A stretch of 64,000 nucleotides of DNA from Voacanga thouarsii (GCA_026120185.1 JANUWF010001193.1:620001-684000), one strand, 5' to 3'; numbered from the stretch's first letter, positions 26,381 to 39,372 are shown. Numbers and translations are program-made. The notes: a model not told the origin generated them from the sequence alone.

Positions 26381-29300
26381 ATAATAGTTTAATTAGTCAA
26401 AAGTATTTTTTATTAGATAAAAAATTTAAATTCAATGCACATTATTTCTTTAATGTATTTTAGCGTGTAACAATATGAGTTATTTTAGGCCATAGCTGTT
26501 GATACCTGTAAAGCATGAGATGAATTCTACATTAGCATTCACTGTGCAATTATTGATTCAAGAAAAAGATGGGTTCATATTCAATGCCGAAATGGGTTTA
26601 TGAAAATTATAGAGATTAATGTCTATGTGCAGATAAGATCTGATGTCCTTCTATATGACCATGGCCAGCTTTAGGGACCGCTGCCTTTTCTCTCTCTTTG
26701 GCTTGTCTGGTGAAATATGAGCCAGCTGAATCCACATGCAAAACAAACAGTATATTTAATTTGGAAAAAGAGAAAAAAATATAAATATAGACATAAATAA
26801 TAATTTATCTTGTTTAATTAGAAATATAAAAAATTGAAAATGAATAAATTAAGATGAGAAGAATATTTTCTACACATTATAAAAATTATCCATCTAAATT
26901 TAAATAATATAAAAAATAAATTATTTCTCTCTTCCTTCCCTCTCTCCCCGCTCCTCTTTTGTGAACACCATGCGACGTGCACTCCCACAAAAATAAAAAC
27001 TGCAGCTTTCCTTTATTCAGATGCTTTCTCATGGCATAATTTTATTTTAAATCATGATCAAAATATTTGAATATTAACTAGTATTATTACCAATTTGTCT
27101 AATAATCCTAGGGGCTGTTTCTGCCATTTTATCTAAGGAGTCCAGAACTATCTTTATTCTGCTGGAATATTTGTTCTATAGTGCATTAGAATCTTTGCTT
27201 TACCACCTTCTTGGGCTTTTCCCAATTGATCATCTTTTCTCTTTTTTTTTTCTTTCCCAGAAGAAGGAGAAAATTACTAATCTTTCAATTGAACCTTTTT
27301 TACTGGGGTGAAAGATGGTTGTCACTAAGGTCTATAACAGTATGTTGGACCACATTAATACCACCTTAAGCTGTCCCATTAAGAAAGAGGGCGGCTACCT
27401 CAAACAGCTGTACATATCTCAACAATTTCTTATGGAAATTGTTCAACCAGAGATCAAGTTTTTTCATTTTTGGATCTCTCTCCCTCTCAGATGCTGTTGA
27501 TTCGCCTGTGCACTCTACTTTTCTCAATTTATGCCAATCTTTGGGGTGGTGGGATAAGCAATCTAAACTTGTTGATTATGTCCAGATGTGGAACAAGAAT
27601 AGACATATCTCTGCAGGCTGAATTTAATCCTCCTCCCTTATCTGTTTGTATAAATCATATCATCCCACGAGTATATATTGTTTGTTCTTTTCGTCTTGGG
27701 TGCTCTAGTACATGATCAGTTACAAACCGGAAACGAGTTATTTGCATATTCAGGTTCGTTGAATTCTGGGAAGGCTGGGAGAAGGGCCGAGGCGGAGGGG
27801 GGGAGGGGAGAGCATGAAAGTTTGTTTCTTTCTTTTATCAGGTCAGTTTCTTTACTGGAGGTCCTTGCTCTACATAATCGAATCTAATAGAAAAAGGTAC
27901 TGTTTTTACGCTTGTGCAGTCTGTTATAGCAATTGAGTTGTGGTATTTTTGGTTAGATCCATTGATGTTAAATCTGTTTGTCAATTTATATAGTGTACTT
28001 CTGCAGTCTTGTGTTTGAAATTGCAGTGGTAAAATGCATTCGAGTAGGAATTTATTGAAATTTCCATGAACAACCACTAAACTAGACTTTATTTCGAGTA
28101 GGAATTTATAGATGTTCTCCATGACGAGAAATGATATCTTAAAACTGTCTTACTCTATCTGGAGAACAATGGCAGAACCCTCCAGAATCTTTGTGTTTTC
28201 AGAACTTGTTGCTTTTGTGTGCTATTTGTTTGGCCTTGAAAACCGTTTTTATGTTTTGTAAACGGTTCTTTTTCTTCCCCCTCCCCCCCCTTTTTGGGGG
28301 GTGTGTCTGTTTTCTGTCTTAAATGCTTCATTTATGACTCAAATAATGAAAGAGGATATCTTTATCTTAAACTACTTTGCCTTTATAAAATGTTTCTAAA
28401 GATGAGATCTTTGATGTTTATTAGGGTGCTAGCAATACTTTGTTTGCGATTTTTGCATTCTAGATTAAAAGAATGAAACTTGGCCTGAAATTTTTTGAAA
28501 GATAAGAAAGGCATAGATCTGCTTTTGGCTAGCATGATAATTTTATTTTATTATTTCTGGAAACTTATCCAAAGTCTAGAGAATCCCATTAAGAAAATTT
28601 TATTTGTTTCTGAACAAGGCTTGTCGGCCAGCCATGACTTTCGTAGTCAGACATTTCACCCTGACAATGGTTGTTATCTTGTTTAATCCAATTTGTGCAC
28701 AGTTGTGCTTTGAATTTATGGGTAAATTTTGTGAGGAAGCATTTGCCTTTAGTATTTGGTAAATCTCACAATCCTGATTGTAGACCTTCTTTGCTTTTGG
28801 GTCACACATGGTTAGCTTCCCACACTCTACATACAGTGAGGATTTATTTAGAATGCTGCATTTCCTTTTTGTGTTTTCCATTCTTGGTTTTTCCAGAACT
28901 CATAATTCTGTATTGGGGATTTATCAATTACTTGTTTTTCCCTGGTATAACTTATCTATTCTTTAGATATATGAGGAATGTATTCCTGTAAATTGGCTTT
29001 CTAGAGCATGTTTTAGGTCTGGCATGCACTAACATCACATTCACAGGATTGCAAGTCGCATTTGGTGAAAAGGGGCATTTTGTTTTTCAACTTTCAATTT
29101 GGAGGTGTCTATCTATGAAGTCTAAGTAAAGACTGGATCAAAAGTCTTTTACTTGTGCACAAAAATGTATCCGAGTTCTTGATGGAATGCATTTAAACAA
29201 TGTGACCAATGAGAATAATGGATCATGAAAGAAGAGCATGGAAATTTTTTAGTTGATCTAGGCATCCAAAAACTATGTTATGTGGAAATTATTGCCCTTG

Positions 29301-30477
29301 AAGTACTGCTCCTCCTTGTATCCTTGCCATCTCTATGAATTTAACACTTGTTTTAGGGGCAGCATGAAAGCTGAGGATACTGGAGTATAAGTTTTTGGAA
29401 TCCTCCCCCTTCCCCAACCACCCCCCACCCCCCCCCCCCCAAAAAAAAAGGCGCAGTAGTATCAATCATGAAACTATACAGGTGGCTTTTTTTGCAAGTA
29501 AAAGGGACTGTCGATGCATTATTTGACCAATCCATCATTTTCTCTGGTTATCCTTTTGTTTGCTATCTTGGGAGTTGGGACCATAGCCTTCATATCTGCC
29601 AGTATTTTTTTTTTTTTTTCCTTTTTTTCTGTAAAACATGAGAATGAAAGAGCAATTCCCAAAATCTAGTGTGGTAGTCTACCTTGGCGGTGAAATAGCA
29701 TAGTTTCTTCATCCTTGTTTAGTCAGCATGAAGCTTCGGAGGCTATGCAGAGCATATAGTTTGCTGTTGAGATATTTTATGCACGTGCACTGCAATGACA
29801 TGAAGTTGTTATTGATTAAATTTTTTACCTTATGACTCTGGTTTCCATTGCTATATTGATTATAAATTCCTGAATGCATATAAGAAGCAAATCCCAATTT
29901 TGGCAATAGTTATGCTGGAGCCACATCTCTTATCATCTTATTTCAGTAGATCAATCAATTTCTCTTATTGCATGAGGTTTATATCAAAGGGATACACAAT
30001 ATAGGTAAGAGCTTTTGCCTTGGAAATGGGACATTCGTACTGCCATCACTTCATGTGCATTGATCATAAAAGGAATTAGTTTGTTGGTTGTCTTAGGTTT
30101 ATTGGGCCTGGAGTAAACCTTGAAGGGGATATATAGCATTTTTTTTTAAAAATCTTTTTCCACATTACCTTTTTCTTTTTTGCCTTTTTTCCCTATGGAC
30201 AGGAAGGACATAGATTGCAGACAAAGATCTATTCACAAGTATCTACTAAGATTTCTAGCTTTCAAGGTAAATTCATGACAAGTAAAGAAAACTGTTTATT
30301 AAGGAACTTCAAAGCTTCATGATTGATTCAGTATTTCAATGTTTGCAATTTTATCTTCTTTGTTCTCAGTGTTCTCTTAACTTCTTAATTTCTTGATGTA
30401 TCTGCCACTTTTTGATTTACCAATTGCATTCCTCAGTATTCCTTTGCTTATTCGTTGTTTTGAATTATCCTAGTCTG

Positions 30478-30511
<34 letters not shown>

Positions 30512-31828
30512 AAATAATAATAAATGTCCTTGTTATTGCATGAACTGTTAATCATAGCATGGTTGAGTTTGTGCATTCCCTTTTTGCCTCAAACGGATAC
30601 CGCACATGAATGGTTTACTTATTAATCTAACAGGGTTCAGTATATTGCTAGACTGGGACATCACAACTGCACACAGACCCGCTATATCATGTTGAGCTTA
30701 TGAAGTCCATTTTAGCTCTTACATGTATATATATCTCAAGACACAAGCTATCTATAACTGATGAAAGGTATTGCACATGGGCGTTCGGTGATGCTTTACA
30801 TATTGACGCTACACGATTCTGCCTTCTGTTTTTGGTGCTATAGTCAGCAGATTTGCCTTGCCCACATCGTGGTTAAAAATGAGTTGCATCCTATTCACCT
30901 TGGATTGTTCATTGTCCCTTCATCCCAAGGCTAAGGAAAAAAATTGTTTTGCAGAGTATCTATCTGGAGTTTGAAATAACCAACGGTGTAGAATTCCTGT
31001 AATGCTGCTGAAGAGTGAAAATAGGAACCGCAGTTTCTGGAAATTCTACTTGACAGGATAGATTGTTCAAAGAGAAATCACCAGACGAGGTATGCAGCAC
31101 CTGTCTACTAACGTCATAGCGTAGCTATCCAATTTTTATCATGCTAGTATGATTTGATTTCTGATGGCGTTCTGCAACCAGGAATGTAGAGCATGATGGA
31201 TTTTTGTCTGTGGGTATGCATCTTATGAAATTCTAATATTTAGATTACTCACAGCATAAGGATAATGTATTAGTGTTAACTTTTGGATAAAATGCAGTCA
31301 CAAGCCAAATATCTGAACTTGCAAGAAAAGCAGATTAATTGAACACTTGAGCTTTAGTCATGTGAAAGACAGAAAAGTAAATACCAGACAAAATAACGTG
31401 ATAAAATCCAGAAAAGCCATGTTGCTGCTTCATTTGCAAATTTTCTGGGTAATTGCTCTATTCTCTATACATGTTACTATTGCTTCACACCACTGAAAAC
31501 TGTGGTGATTTTCTATATACGATCAAATCCCCAATCCTACCACCACTTTTGCTGTCCAATCTTCCTAACTGCGCTAAGCTTTGTCATGTCTACCTACCAC
31601 TATTTCTCAGTCATTCTACCCTAAAGTTCAGTGTTTTGATTTGGTTATCCACATCACCATTACATCACTTTGACCCTCAACACCAAAAGAACACTACAAA
31701 AGAAACAGAGAAACCCTACAACCATTCCCAAAACCAGAAAATCTTCTCTGCATTGACAACACATGCTTTTCCTTCAACCAGAAGGCCGGTTATCAAATCC
31801 ATTAACTCGCAAATCCCAATGCTGGCCA
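26381..31828. other. 5.4-kb region without recognised gene; T-rich on the + strand
   Basis: 26.4-27.1 kb is AT-rich spacer. From about 27.1 to 31.3 kb the + strand is markedly richer in T than A, with many TTTT..CAG stretches, as in plant introns and untranslated leaders. Short open frames (for example 27315-27500, MVVTKVYNSMLDHINTTLSC) have no family I recognise. I searched by eye for common miRNA and TAS3 sequences and found none. It could be a spliced non-coding transcript or a gene with small exons. 31.4-31.8 kb is presumably the GTE 3' flank. Confidence 0.4.
30478..30511 (+). repeat. Compound (CT)n(CA)n microsatellite
   Basis: About ten CT units followed directly by CA units, then AAAATAATAATAA. 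Likely length-polymorphic. Confidence 0.9.
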
Positions 31829-33882
31829 TCAACAGATGTAAGTTGCAGGAGTTTCCTTAGGTTCAACATAGGGAGACTGGACACTATCCTCGTCAGAATC
31901 ACTCCCAGAAGAACTTCCGGAATCTGAATATGCAAGATCAAACCAAGAAGAAACAAGGATAAATACCCTATAGTGTTCATGCAATTTCAAAATCCAACTG
32001 CCATGCAATCCATATAAAGTGAACATTACCACTGGATGAGGAGGAATCGTCACTACTAGAACTGGAGCTGCCGGAGGAACTTGATCCAGTACTTGCTCCA
32101 GCAAGATCCTTTTCAATCTCCACTGGGGGGAAGTTGTTCGCTAGAATTTCATCTCCAATGTCAACATCCTCTTCACCAGCGTCCACTTTCTTGTTCTTTT
32201 GCCCAGAAGACACTTCTAGGGGCGGAGGTGGCTCATTAACAGGTGACTGCTTCCAAAATCAATAATAATAATTAACAAATTAACCAAAATTAGTTATCAT
32301 CTTAAGAAACAAAGGCTGTCGCAAAAATATTTACTACCTTGTGGGCCTCATTTAAGGAAGCATTCTCAAGGTGGTCTTGTCTCCTTACTCTTTCCCCGGT
32401 CTTTTTCTGATAATTCACGAATCCGTCCAATTCCCAGAGCGTCTCAATGTCAAGAGTCTCAATGTCAAGCTCAATTTCATCTCCATCCGGCAATAACTGA
32501 GGATGCCTCTTCCTTACGATCTGCATCATCTGCTCCATCTTCTCTTGTGGTGTGTTCTCCAAATCTAAACCCAACTTTAATTTCTCCTCAGAAGTCATTT
32601 GCCTCTTGTTTGGATCCTTAGCCTTTGGCTTTGGCAACATCCCTGACCTCAATTGCACCATGCCCTCATCATTCAGTAACAGTGAAGGCAGTAGAGCAGC
32701 ACCCTGAGCCGGTGGTGGACTCATCACCGCTGTCGGCTGCAAACTAGTTAAATCAGACCCTTCCACCTTCAGCATTGGCTTAGCCAAACTGCTAGATTGA
32801 TTGACCATATTTCCAGCCATTACTTTACGAAACTGAGACTCATAATTCTGATACTCCGGCCGAAACAACTCTTCAAATCTCAAAAGCATGGACTCCGCTA
32901 AGGTATGAACATCGTGACCCCTAGGGTTGTACATCAGGGCATTTTTAAAGGTCAGCCTCACATCAGACGCAAAATCAAGGGGTGTTTCGTATTCCTTCTT
33001 GTTCAGCCTTGATTTTACCGTGCCCAGATCCATAGGCTGCTTAACAATTTGGTAATAGTCATGAAGTTTTAAACCCTGAACATCAACTGGTTTACGGAAA
33101 ACAGAGGCGTGCTTAAGTTTCATCAATTTCATTAAAATCTGTTTGCATTTCATCATCATGGAATCCGCCAACCTCTTGACCCCTGATTCCGGCACCCTGG
33201 GGCGCTTCGACTCGGGCCCAGAAGCAAAAGGAAGGGCCCTCTTCTTTCCGGAGATATATTTGCCGTTTTTATCATTTCTCGTTACGGAACTGGAGCTCCG
33301 ACTCTGTTTGTTCCCTTTAGAGGTCCGCTTCTCTGCAGAGGGCTCTGATGCATGGGGGCTTACTCCAACGGAAGACGGCCTGAACTGAGGGTTGTGTGAG
33401 CCGGGTCTGAACTCAAGGGATCGGGTCTCGATCCACGTTAAGAGGCTCCGGACTTTTTCTAACTCCGACATCAGCCGATTTTTCAGCCCTTTTAACTCTC
33501 TTCTGGGATACGAAGCAAGATTGAAGGTAAGGTACTCCCGGTGAAATGGGTCCTTGGGCACAATGGGGCCCTCCGGGTTTCGATTAGACAGCTGCGAATC
33601 ACTGAATTCCAGCGATGGCGGCAGAGGAAGCCTTTGCAGTGGCTCATTTTTTTGCCGGCGCTGGATTTTGAGATCATGGCTCTGCCGGATAAGGTTGCAA
33701 TTCGGATTGAGACTTAGGTTCTGACCAGGATTTGGGTAGGGGTTAGGGTTAGGGCTAGGGTTAGGATTGAATCGGGTAGTAACACGAGTACTATTGGTAG
33801 GGTTGGTTGGATAATTCCTCATGTAAGCCTGCCTTTCACCCCAGCACTGTTCATTTCTGCTGGCCAGAACAGCTGATGCCAT
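31829..33882 (-). CDS. BET-type bromodomain protein, global transcription factor group E (GTE7/GTE2-like)
   Basis: Nuclear reader of acetylated histones. Three exons: 33882-32338, 32249-32030 and 31923-31829, giving 619 residues (616 if the second acceptor of the CAG pair is used). I start at the internal ATG (MASAVLASRNE) because GTE7 proteins begin MASAVLA; an in-frame ATG 42 bases upstream is possible. One bromodomain near residues 241-340 includes the ZA loop (YYQIVKQPMDLGTVKSRL) and the acetyl-lysine-binding Asn in MYNPRGHDV. The extra-terminal NET domain near 425-495 contains MTSEEKLKLGLDLE and ETLWELDGFV. The C-terminus is a Ser/Asp-rich acidic tail. The N-terminus has an Asn-Pro repeat encoded by telomere-like DNA. 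Plant GTEs have a single bromodomain, unlike the two of animal BETs. Confidence 0.95.
33736..33766 (+). repeat. Telomere-like GGGTTAGGG repeats inside GTE exon 1
   Basis: GGGTAGGGGTTAGGGTTAGG and the following GGCTAGGGTTAGG read on the + strand. On the coding strand they encode alternating Asn-Pro/Ser-Pro (NPNPSPNPNPYPNP). The unit is TTAGGG-like rather than the plant telomere TTTAGGG. Confidence 0.8.
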
Positions 33883-34649
33883 GAAAGGAGAAGCAAAGAA
33901 GGGAATAGTTGGGTCGGGTAACAAAACGGGCCGGATATATGATTAGGGCAGTTAATCTCCAACCAAGAAATGGCGGGAAACCATGGATGGATCACCGGAT
34001 AAGAGAACCAACGGCAGCCGGAAACTCAACGACCGGAATTTTTGGAGGGAAATCGAATATTCCGCAAACATTAAAAAAAAAAAAATTTGCAGGGGGCGAG
34101 GGTTTCAAAGAACCTTCTCCGCTGCTGTGAAGAAACCAGAGCCGCAGCAGCGCTCTTAAAGGCGACGAGATCTGCCCGTTACTGTTTCGGTCAGAACTTG
34201 TTGTCGTTGGATCTTAATCGTAGGGCTTGCATGTTTTCTGTCGCTGCCCGCTTGCCATCTGTCATGGACGGCTAAGATTGGACCTGGGAAATACGTGGAG
34301 GTAAAAGAAGACGTCGATGAGGCGAGCAACGTGTTCTTTTGGTGGGAAAATAATTTTTGCGAGGGTTTGGATTTTGGATTTGGAGGGCAGAAGTAAGCGT
34401 AGGGCCAGAAATGACGTGGAAGTGGGGCCATCTGATTGGGGTAATCCTAATGCAGCCGGCAAAAATTATCTTTTTCTCCGAGGGGCTTTCTTATCCTGCT
34501 TTCAAGCTTTGTTTTCGGCCTCATCTATTCAATAGGTTCAATTTTTTGTGTGACGTAAGCAGTTTGGTGTCACAATTGTTAAAATAATTGTACAATTTGT
34601 GTTTTTAATTTTATTAAAAATTATTCCGTGTATATACAATAGAAATTAC

Positions 34650-34990
34650 GAAAAGTTATTATTGTGACACGTGATAATATTTGTAATTTTTGTTATAATA
34701 CGTGTTAATGTCTTTTGTTATATTTGACGCATTAAATTTAAATAATTATTTTTTAAAAAAATAAAATATTATGAATTTAAATTTATTTAATAAATAAATA
34801 CTTAATAGAGTTGCAAAATACTCTCGTTGTAAAACGTAACAACATTCGTAATTTTCATTATGATACATGTCAATATTTTTTGTAAACATTTATCGTATTA
34901 AATTTAAATAAATAATTTTTAAAAAAATATGAAAGGTTATGGATTTAAAATTATTTAATAAATAAATACTTAATAGATTTTTAAAAAATT
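34650..34990. repeat. Two degenerate tandem copies of an AT-rich unit of about 180 bp
   Basis: Shared order of words: TAATTTT(T/C)(G/A)TTAT(A/G)ATAC, then GTCAAT/GTTAAT, ATTAAATTTAAATAA, and TTATTTAATAAATAAATACTT at about 34785 and 34955. Function unknown; probably decayed transposon sequence. Confidence 0.55.
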
Positions 34991-35509
34991 ATAAAATTAT
35001 AAATAAAAGTTAATATTTAATAGACTTTTAAAAAATTATAAAAGTATAATTAAAAAATATTTATTTAACACATTTTATTTTGCATCTTTTCGTTTAACAG
35101 ACAAGTATTAAACTGGTTATAGTTAAAATGTTAGAATTTTGTATGGTGATTTTGAATAAATACGTGCATTTTTTTATTTTTATTTTTTTTTTTGGTGTCA
35201 AGAGTTTGATGTCACAACCGTCAAATATAATTAACATGTTAATTACTTTTTTAAAATGTATACATTATAGTTTTGTTAGGAACAACTGAATAATAAGAGG
35301 GAAAAAAAACATTTTTCCCTTATAATAAAACCAGGAGGAAATAAAGTTGAAATTGAAAAGTAAAGGTTCTCCTCGGTTAAAGGTGGATTTAATACAATTG
35401 TTATATAAAAATAAGTAAAAGATAATAAAAATGTAAATTAAATTATAACATTCAATGTTCATTATTGTAAATTGTTTATTATAAATCATGATTGAATTAA
35501 AGGATTTTG

Positions 35510-35586
35510 TCCCCCCCCCCCCCCAAAAAAAAAACTCTTTTTTTCGTGTTGAGGAGGGAGAGAAGGAGGGGGGGGGGGGGGGGGGA
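35510..35586. repeat. Poly-C tract followed by poly-G tract
   Basis: About 14 C at 35511-35524 and about 17 G near 35569-35585, separated by about 45 bases including an A-run. The two can pair as a hairpin on either strand. Run lengths may be inexact. Confidence 0.75.
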
Positions 35587-36079
35587 CGGGCTTTGATCCA
35601 ATTGTACAAACACTTTTATAAATGAGCCTTCTCCATGAGAGTTTTGAGTACCATAACCAATTAGGAGTGTTCATGGTTAGTCAATGTTGCTAAATTTAAT
35701 TAATTCAATACCTTCTATTAGAAAATTTTCAATCTAAATTAAATTAATTAAAATTTGAAAGATATTAAATTCTTCGTAAAACTGTTAAATTGGATTTGTA
35801 TGTGTTTGATTTGATTTTATCGATTTTAATTGTATAAAATTTAAAATAATAATAACTAATTATCAGAAAAAGTAACAGTTTTGGGCGTACAATCAGCCCA
35901 CTTAGCAAATAGTCCATAAATGACAAAACTGATCCAGAAGCATTGTCATGGGCCAGTTTTCCAAGTCTTACTAGGCCAATGCTTCAGAGCATCTAGCAAC
36001 AAATTTTGCAATGGTTTTTTTTTTTTTTTTTAAGAAAATTCTACACTGTTATAAAGGGAGATAGGAAGAAAATAGACAT

Positions 36080-36312
36080 ATGAATATATATATATATATG
36101 ACATGTAACTATTTTGAATTCAAATATAGATTTTTTTTAAAGTACAAATAAAAGTTATTTGAATTCATTTAGAATATTAATTAATTAAATTAACTAATAA
36201 TATATATATATATATATGACATGTAACTATTTTGAATTCAAATATAGATTTTTTTTAAGTACAAATAAAGGTTATTTGAATTCATTTAAAATATTAATTA
36301 ATTAAATTAATT

Positions 36313-36350
<38 letters not shown>
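36080..36350. repeat. Tandem duplication of a 118-bp AT-rich unit with (TA)n
   Basis: GACATGTAACTATTTTGAAT starts at 36100 and again at 36218. Both copies continue through GAATTCATTTA and ATTAATTAATTAAATTAA into TA dinucleotides. The second copy ends in a longer (TA)n run to about 36345. A partial third copy (AATTAACTAAATTAATTAAT) is at about 36541. Confidence 0.85.
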
Positions 36351-36351
<1 letters not shown>

Positions 36352-36567
36352 CTATATTGAATCACGTGATTCTTTAAGATTTCATCTGAATGTTATTGGA
36401 ATTTATCTAAATGTTGGAATATGTTTTTTTGAAGAACGTAATAAAAACTTAGCAACTCGTGCAATATACGGAAATATAAAAATTTGAACAAGATTTTCTT
36501 TTTAGGAAAAATAAAAATTATCTTAATGCATTTAAAATCTTAATTAACTAAATTAATTAATAATATA

Positions 36568-36922
36568 TATTCCGTACATCTCAAAATAAGTGTTCCATTT
36601 CTATCTTAATCTTTATCCTAATTTATCTGTCTCTTTAGAAAATTAATATTTAATATTTAAAATTTGTATCCACATAGTAGTACTATATTTCTCAAACATA
36701 TTTAAATACTCATAAAACTCTTTTTATTTAGTTGTTCATACTCATCCTTTTAAATCTTAAGAAACATTAATGGCAACTATTACTACCTTAAAAGAAAGAG
36801 TAAATAAATTGAATTTTATGAGCAAAAATATAATAAAATATTTAAATTAGTTAAAAAAATTACTTATTTTAATATCCGCGTAATTAGTTAAATATAATAC
36901 TTATTTTGAAATAAATAGAGTA
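36568..36922. mobile_element. Stowaway-like MITE (decayed)
   Basis: Left end has TCTCAAAATAAGTGTTCC. The right end, reversed, has TATTTCAAAATAAGTATTA. These resemble the CTCCCTCCGTCTCAAAATAAGTG termini of Stowaway/mariner-type plant MITEs. No coding capacity. Confidence 0.5.
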
Positions 36923-38789
36923 CATGTATTTAATATTAATACATTTAAGTATGAGATTCTTTGAAATTTTATTGAAAAGTTATCTAAATTTATTAAATTA
37001 TTATAATAATTTTTTTTAGAAACATAACACAAAACTTAACAATTCATGCAACGTATACGCATTAAATTAATATTTTATTAATTGAGTAACTGTCATTTGA
37101 TATGCAATGAGAATAGTATGTCACTTTTTTTTCCCTTTCTCTCTTTGGAGTGCTACATAAACCTTCCAAAAGTATGCATAAGTCACTAATCCCTCAAAAA
37201 AAAAAAAAAAACTACAAAGTCATTAGTCACCGAGTTATAATGTTCCTATTTTACTTTTAAAAAAAACTTGATTAATAAGCCAATTTAGTGGCTTCAAGAC
37301 ACTGAAGAAATTATTTTTGTCGATCTAATAAATTGATTGTTTATAATTATCTTTTACTAAGTAAAAAGTTACGTATTGGGTGCACATTATTCAATAAAAC
37401 TTGCGCGATGCATGATCTTTTTGGTCTAACTGATTTAGGTAGTTAGATTCATTCGGGTAAGGCTTATTTTCGATATTAAAAATATTTAAAAATTTTTAAT
37501 TTTTTAATAATATTAAAATATATTATGTAATAATATAAATAATTGAGATTGAAATATAATTTCTATTAACTCTATTAATTATCGAACTAGATTTTTTATA
37601 GAGAGAAAAGTAATTTTGATATTATGATAAAATTAAAAAATCTTCAATATTCTTAGTATTATGAAAGAGAAATCCTGATATATTATATCCCGTGTAATCA
37701 GGATCTACAGCTGCACAAGTTGTCGTACGGCAACCACCGCAGTCATTTGAATTTACATAAACATCTCACACGATTACATGAACATTAAAACGACATCGTT
37801 TTGCATGATCAAAACGACATCGTTTTACTAAAAAAAATTTTACATATGATCATTTTTTCGAACATTAAATTATTATCATTTTTAATTTGAATCATAAAAT
37901 TATCGCGTAAATTATCGTACACAACTTCCGCGACTCGGATGCTGTGTAATCACATATAGCTTTACTACGTCGAGGATTGACCTATATACATTGACCTACT
38001 ATAGTGCCACATTGACTAGTAAAGTGCAGTCGGCTTTGCTAAGAAGCCATTGTTTCCGGGACGCAAGGTTTTTCCATTCTTCTCCTTCGCATATAGGATA
38101 TTCTAACCTTATTATAAACGAGAAGAAATTATACACTTACTAAATTTAATCTCTCAATCTTTTATAGTCGAGAAGTCTTAATTACATAATTTAATTAAAC
38201 GCCATTGAAAAAAAAATTATAGCTAAAATCAGTAATTCTTGACCAGCAAATTGCAAAGATTCAATTTAAAATTTTATTTTAATATAAAAATTATTATTTT
38301 ACATATTTTTATTTTTAAAAATCTGTCACGCGTGAGAGGAAAATTATCCATCAACCGCTAGTAGATTAGGTGAAAATCTTGCAAACTAGCCTTGTCGTTT
38401 TATGTGCAAGGTCAAAGATCACTATTCTTGGGGACCCAACCAACCACACACCGCCGTATCAATTAGTACTATATTTTTCCAACTACTTTTAGAACTTTGT
38501 TTTTAATCGATTAAAACTATATTTTTTATGAATTAAATTCATTCTGTCGTCTTTTTCATAATAATAATAATAGAGTTAATTAACAAGGAAATGCCAACTG
38601 TGAGGATTACTGTCATACTTTATTTGAAGCATCCAAAAGAGATCAAATGAAGATGAAGCTAGAGAAAATGTTTGACACCTTACTATTTGTTCTAATGGTA
38701 AAAGGAAAGCATACTTCCTCGGATTACGTAGAAACCATAATTACATAGATACTAATCTTGCAGAAGATGGCCGGGGTGGTGGAGGAGGA

Positions 38790-39372
38790 TTAGCTGAGGA
38801 AGATGATGGAGGGATCGCAGCAACACTCGTCAATAAGGAAACAGCAACATAACGCCGCAAGACTACAACATAATGGCCAGAGAAACAATAACATATATCC
38901 GCCTAGTATATCTCCAAAAAGACGAACCAAATTAAAAGCTCCAGTCACTGCCCCCGAAACCCCGTCACCACAAAAATTACTACTACAAAATAAAAAATAA
39001 ATTGATAAAAAAAAGAGAGAGGATTACCATCCCTCGAGGAAACCAGGTTCTCTTCTGGGCGGAGGAGGAGCAGCGTACTGAGGCGGTGCCATTACCGGAG
39101 GCCCTTGGTAATAACCTATATATCTCAAATCAAACAAACATCTTTATTTCGTTCAAGAAACTCAAAAAGTATGGCACAATCTTTCCACAGAAAGAAACCC
39201 ATATGAAATAGGGAGAAATAAATTTTAAAAAACGGTTTTTTTTTTCTCTCCCCAGAACAGCAAACGTGTATGAGAAAGGGGGAGAATTTTGAAGATGAAA
39301 AAAAGAGAAAGAAGAAATGGAGCACCAACCTTGAGCAGGATAAGGATAAGCATACTTTGGTGGTTCACTCAT
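38790..39372 (-). CDS. CYSTM family cysteine-rich tail-anchored small protein
   Basis: A 67-residue protein in three exons: 39372-39330, 39115-39028 and 38862-38790. Both introns are GT..AG and the sum is an exact multiple of three. Exon 1 encodes MSEPPKYAYPYPAQ. Exon 2 is a Pro/Tyr/Gln-rich stretch (PPVMAPPQYAAPPPPRREPG) ending in the FLEG motif. Exon 3 supplies the cysteine-rich membrane module CLAALCCCFLIDECCCDPSI before a TAA stop. This is the classic CYSTM layout: flexible Pro/Gln-rich N-terminus, then a C-terminal Cys-rich transmembrane segment. Family members are associated with stress tolerance, heavy-metal binding and plasma membrane location. No exon is long enough to stand out as an open frame, so this gene is easily missed. 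Confidence 0.93.

Larger units (their letters stand above)
33883..38789. other. AT-rich intergenic region, GTE promoter to CYSTM gene
   Basis: 33.9-34.5 kb is GC-richer and is the GTE promoter and leader. From 34.54 kb the DNA is AT-rich and repeat-laden (listed separately). No coding frame supported. Confidence 0.6.

Noticed and set aside
27315..27500. 61-codon frame as the first exon of a protein gene
   Set aside because: No family resemblance and no supportable downstream exon. Mentioned only as part of the T-rich transcribed-looking stretch.
33736..33766. Telomere-like repeats as a sign of a nearby chromosome end
   Set aside because: Only a few units, not the plant TTTAGGG sequence, and located inside a conserved coding exon.
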